From the NCBI GenBank assembly GCA_035041965.1, contig JAPYMA010000440.1:1-64000 (forward strand): a stretch of DNA of 64,000 nt. The letters are read 5' to 3'. This document shows positions 60,803-64,000 of the stretch, in pieces. The notes beneath the pieces are model-generated. The model saw only the letters and a program-made list of their open reading frames with translations. It was not told where the DNA came from and made no database searches. Each line of letters opens with the position of its first letter. The first letter of the stretch is position 1. Source of the DNA: Anisakis pegreffii. Its lineage: Eukaryota > Nematoda > Chromadorea > Rhabditida > Anisakidae. The position numbers and the translations under genes were made by a program.

Positions 60803-63800
60803 TTAAAGAAGACGTGTGAAATAATTCAATCCTTGTCCAATATCCCATATTGCGATACCCATATTCATACGTTTCGCATACTTAAGTCGAACACTCAACG
60901 ACGCTAATGATGGATAATACGTTATTGAATGTCTGAAACAATCAGTACTGCCAATACTTATCAACCAAATTCACGATATTATTGACTCATTCTTTTCTGT
61001 TGTGATCTGGCTATTCAATGCTATATGGACGATGATTATGAAAAGAATATCATTAACCACCAATTTTACTAAAACATTCATCAAAAATTAAACATAAAAT
61101 TGCAATTTATTCCACTGACATAATGATCCTACAGATATTTTAAATTCTCACTGTTTCTAGAGAGATTCACGATAGAAAATCAAAGATTTAAAAAATAGTC
61201 GATGAAAACGATTGTGAGAATAGAAAATCTATTAGGCAGAAAACCGACAGCTCTGACTCACCCATCTACAACGAAGTGCTCAGCACTCGAATCGTCCCAG
61301 TTCAACGACGCTTCATCAGATTTCAGATGTTCCAAATACCTTAACCGAGACGAGTTTAAAGATAATTATAAAAAAGTGAACCAACTTCGACCAACAAAAC
61401 GAATAATTAACAATTAGTGCAAACGATATGAGAAACGAACCTCGCAAAGATACACAAAACTTGCTTAATTATTACTCAAAAATAAAATGCGAGCACACTT
61501 ACTTCGGCGAAGTAATAGCGTCGACACTTCGTTCAGTAAACTCGAAACCGTAGAAATTGATACCTAACAACACCTTAGAGGCACTCACAGGGGATTCTTT
61601 CAATAAAAATTCCATATTTCTACGAATCCACTCTATGGGTGCCACACCTGCTGGCCTTTAAAGATATCAAATTAGTTACTTTCACTAAAAATATTTCCTT
61701 GATTGCTTATCGTTAGTTACTGAGCTTTATGAACGATCCCTTATATGATGCTCTCTTCTCTGGATTGCAAATAGTGATGACTGGTTTATCGGAAAATCAA
61801 ATTGAAAGTTCAAACGAACACAATTTTTTCGACTGGTAAACTTGAAAGATCTAATCTTTCCATTTACATCTTCTATTCTGACGAAATGAAAACGTTGATA
61901 AATTATGAAATAGGGTGCGATAACAGCAGAACATATAGTGGATTGCACGTTCCGGAAGAGAAGAATTCACAGTGGAGACTCCTAATTAAGAAGCCGAAAT
62001 GAAATCGAGATGATAAAGTAGAAACGAACTTCCAAAAAGAATATCGAAAAAAACTGACCTATCCGTATGATAATCATATGCCATAACATTGATAAAGTCA
62101 ACATGTTTTGCCACTTCGGCGAAATGTTCTGTGGAGATGATTCCAGTTAATTCATACCTTAACTATTCATATCATCTCCATAAATTCAAAAAATCGCCTT
62201 ATAAAACGGATTGCACTCGAAAGAAATGAAAGCACAGGAATTATGTAACCGATAAACTTGTGAATAAAGTAGCGGATAGAGTTTCAAGCACAAACAAAAT
62301 CCTCTTGATAAAAACACGAACAACCAACTATTTTGAATGAACATAATTATCCTAATTCACTTATGCTATTGAGCATTATACGTATTCAGTCGAATAATTA
62401 TGTTATTACAAACTATTTGATCACTCTAGATTCACGATTTGAATCTAGAGTGATCTGGAGTGATCAACATTAAAATAAATGACCAATGCATTCACAAGAC
62501 TGAATGTCACTCTAGCACCTATACTTCCGTCTTCACAGCTCCATTAAAATACTCACAAAACTTACTTTGCATTTAACGGTGGACTCAACGGCATAATGAA
62601 TTCGAGATCTTTGGCGTGGAAAAATTCACACCAACTCTGAATCAGTTCGATCATGACTCTGTAATAGTTTTCATTTGCTGTTTGCAATTGATAGGATGGG
62701 GAAAACTATGGTATGATTAACACATGTAGGAAAAGGAGGCGAAAACGACCGAGCACCTTGACTCATACTGAAAAGTGAGCTTCGAACAGTTATAAGTTGA
62801 TCATCACACAGGGAAACGAAGCAAAATCGTATGCTATTGCGTACTGAATGTATTAATTAGGGAAATGAGTATTCTCATTCAAATTCTATAAATTAACCAT
62901 TAACAAAATTATTTACAATAATAACAGCAAGGAAAATATCAATTTTAAGGAAATAATGCAACGAATAAAACATAACGGTCACTAACTCAGTCATTTTTGC
63001 ACCTGTTAAGCTCAACAACTGTAACCACATTTCTACAACAGCTCCTTGCATTTCGTTCCGCTGAAATAGATTCTTGAGTTCACAGATTGCCAACGTATGA
63101 AACATCTATCTCCCAAATGAATTCACGTATTCACCAACGTACCCAGCACTTCCCAAACGATATTCGAGCACTCTAATAAGCATACAAAAATGAAAACAAA
63201 ATTCAAAGTGAAGTCTAACCTCAATCAAATCGGTCATAACTTGTACACACCTCCTCTGCCACAATTCATCATAGAGGAACGCAGCCGCTTCTTTGCTCGT
63301 CCACTGTTCAATCAGAAATCGAGGTACGATCGCAATTTCCGAATTATTTGAACGCACATCTCGTATCCAACCTAACCAAAACGATCATTACATTAACAGT
63401 TGCTGTCACTTCGATAACTGAATTCTACCCTTCACAATAGCTTCGTCAACAAATTCACTTCGTCAACATTTCAGAGATCGACTGCAATTTTCATATAATT
63501 TAATTCTGACGATAAACTCAATTACTAGCAAATTTTTGTAACTTTATCTTGGTCATTTTATAGCCAGCGTTTTCCCCAGAGGGAATAGCGTAAAACTGTC
63601 TGGCCCCAAAAACAAGTGAATTTTAGAGTGGGCTCTTTTACGTTTATTTTTTCTTTCTTTTCCCTCCCCTCTTTCTTTTTTCACTTTCTTCTCCCTTCTC
63701 ATTCCCTTTTTTCTCCTTTCTTTCACCCTCCATGTTGCAGGGCGGGTGTATCCCCTGCACCCCCTTTGGTTATACCAATGCTTATCACCACCGTTAATAA

Positions 63801-63977
63801 TATTCAGCCAAATAAAATCAACTCATACTGAATACCTTGATCGATATCATGCGTCCCCCCAACTGAACACGTTTTACGTCCATCAATTACAGCTGGTTTC
63901 AGTTGGAACCAAACCGGAGATATGTGTGTGAACTTATTAGCGGCCCACTTCGCAATATCATAACCATGTGAATTCCA
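60803..63977 (-). CDS. CHID1-like GH18 (chitinase domain-containing) protein, 3' part
   Basis: Eight exons, 5' to 3': 63836-63977, 63220-63371, 63003-63060, 62566-62677, 62059-62157, 61503-61655, 61262-61339, 60803-60932. All joins are phase-consistent, giving 307 residues plus a stop; the 5' end is beyond 64000. Landmarks are WNSHGYDIAKWAANKFTHIS, GGTHDIDQGWIRDVRSNNSE, IAIVPRFLIEQWTSKEAAAF, FINVMAYDYHTD, SKVLLGINFYGFEF, and GIAIWDIGQGLNYFTRLL at the C-terminus. These match the order of CHID1 (stabilin-1-interacting chitinase-like protein), a lysosomal/secreted GH18-fold saccharide-binding protein thought to lack chitinase activity. The typical acidic DxxDxDxE motif is not seen where expected. 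The length fits the C-terminal three quarters of the family. Confidence 0.92.
62419..62455. repeat. Perfect 16-bp inverted repeat (hairpin)
   Basis: GATCACTCTAGATTCA (62419-62434) and its exact complement (62440-62455) flank a 5-base loop CGATT. A partial further copy, GGAGTGATCAA, follows. It lies in the CHID1 intron between 62157 and 62566. Confidence 0.9.
63554..63780. mobile_element. Second CAGTGGCGTAG-family element, degraded
   Basis: It starts CATTTTATAGCCAGCG (compare CAGTGGCGTAGCCAG at 19289). It is followed by a long pyrimidine-rich TTTCTCCTTTC-type interior and ends TATCCCCTGCACCCCCTTTGG plus TTATACCAATG, an imperfect inverted match to the start. No clear target duplication is seen. 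It lies in the CHID1 intron between 63371 and 63836. Confidence 0.5.
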
Positions 63978-64000
63978 CTGAATCAGTTCGTGTCAAAACG

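Noticed and set aside
63616..63831. Phe/Ser/Pro frame
   Set aside because: Translation of the pyrimidine-rich interior of a repeat element.

Overview
The window looks like nuclear DNA of a nematode. It is AT-rich, with short exons, GT/AG introns, TTTCAG-like acceptors and low gene density. It carries a C-x3-C-x3-C ('C_tripleX') secreted protein, a repeat I know mainly from nematodes, and fragments of an RTE-type retrotransposon. I cannot name the species. All gene models were built by hand from frame, splice sites and phase; none has transcript support.

Layout, left to right. Positions 3-95 hold the hydrophobic tail of a gene entering from the left. About 1.6-3.2 kb holds exons of an unresolved + strand gene, possibly a SAGA Tad1-like subunit. 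A 5'-truncated RTE insertion with a target duplication lies at 3.45-4.07 kb. Positions 5391-6751 hold a complete secreted C_tripleX/proline-rich protein. At 8.1-9.2 kb there is a minus-strand Gly/Ser-rich exon and two diverged tRNA-derived SINE-like copies. Positions 9450-11919 hold a complete six-exon gene for a 378-residue protein made of two similar modules joined by a proline hinge. Positions 12800-15024 hold a seven-exon Asn/Ser/basic protein that I do not recognise.

From 45964 down to 21920 on the minus strand runs one large gene, a homologue of dve-1/SATB. It has an N-terminal ubiquitin-like (CMP/ULD) domain split over an 8.4 kb intron, then two divergent homeodomains. Its introns hold a GC-rich tandem element, a long TA microsatellite, a 90-bp tandem duplication, diverged direct repeats and a few unexplained open frames.

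From 46 to 58 kb I see mostly AT-rich intergenic sequence and one possible small secreted protein. A cluster of mobile DNA lies at 58.3-59.6 kb: a 144-bp hAT-like MITE with an 8-bp target duplication, a foldback minisatellite and a second tiny RTE tail with a 14-bp target duplication. Positions 63977 down to 60803 on the minus strand hold the last eight exons of a CHID1-like GH18 (chitinase-like) protein whose 5' end is outside the window.

The genes show no shared pathway or operon. The window combines a regulatory gene with very large introns, a few compact effector or secreted genes, and many small non-autonomous repeats. I found no clear new multi-gene system. The best leads are the two-module protein family, the nested or tandem GC-rich element in dve-1, the perfect short hairpins and the foldback minisatellite.
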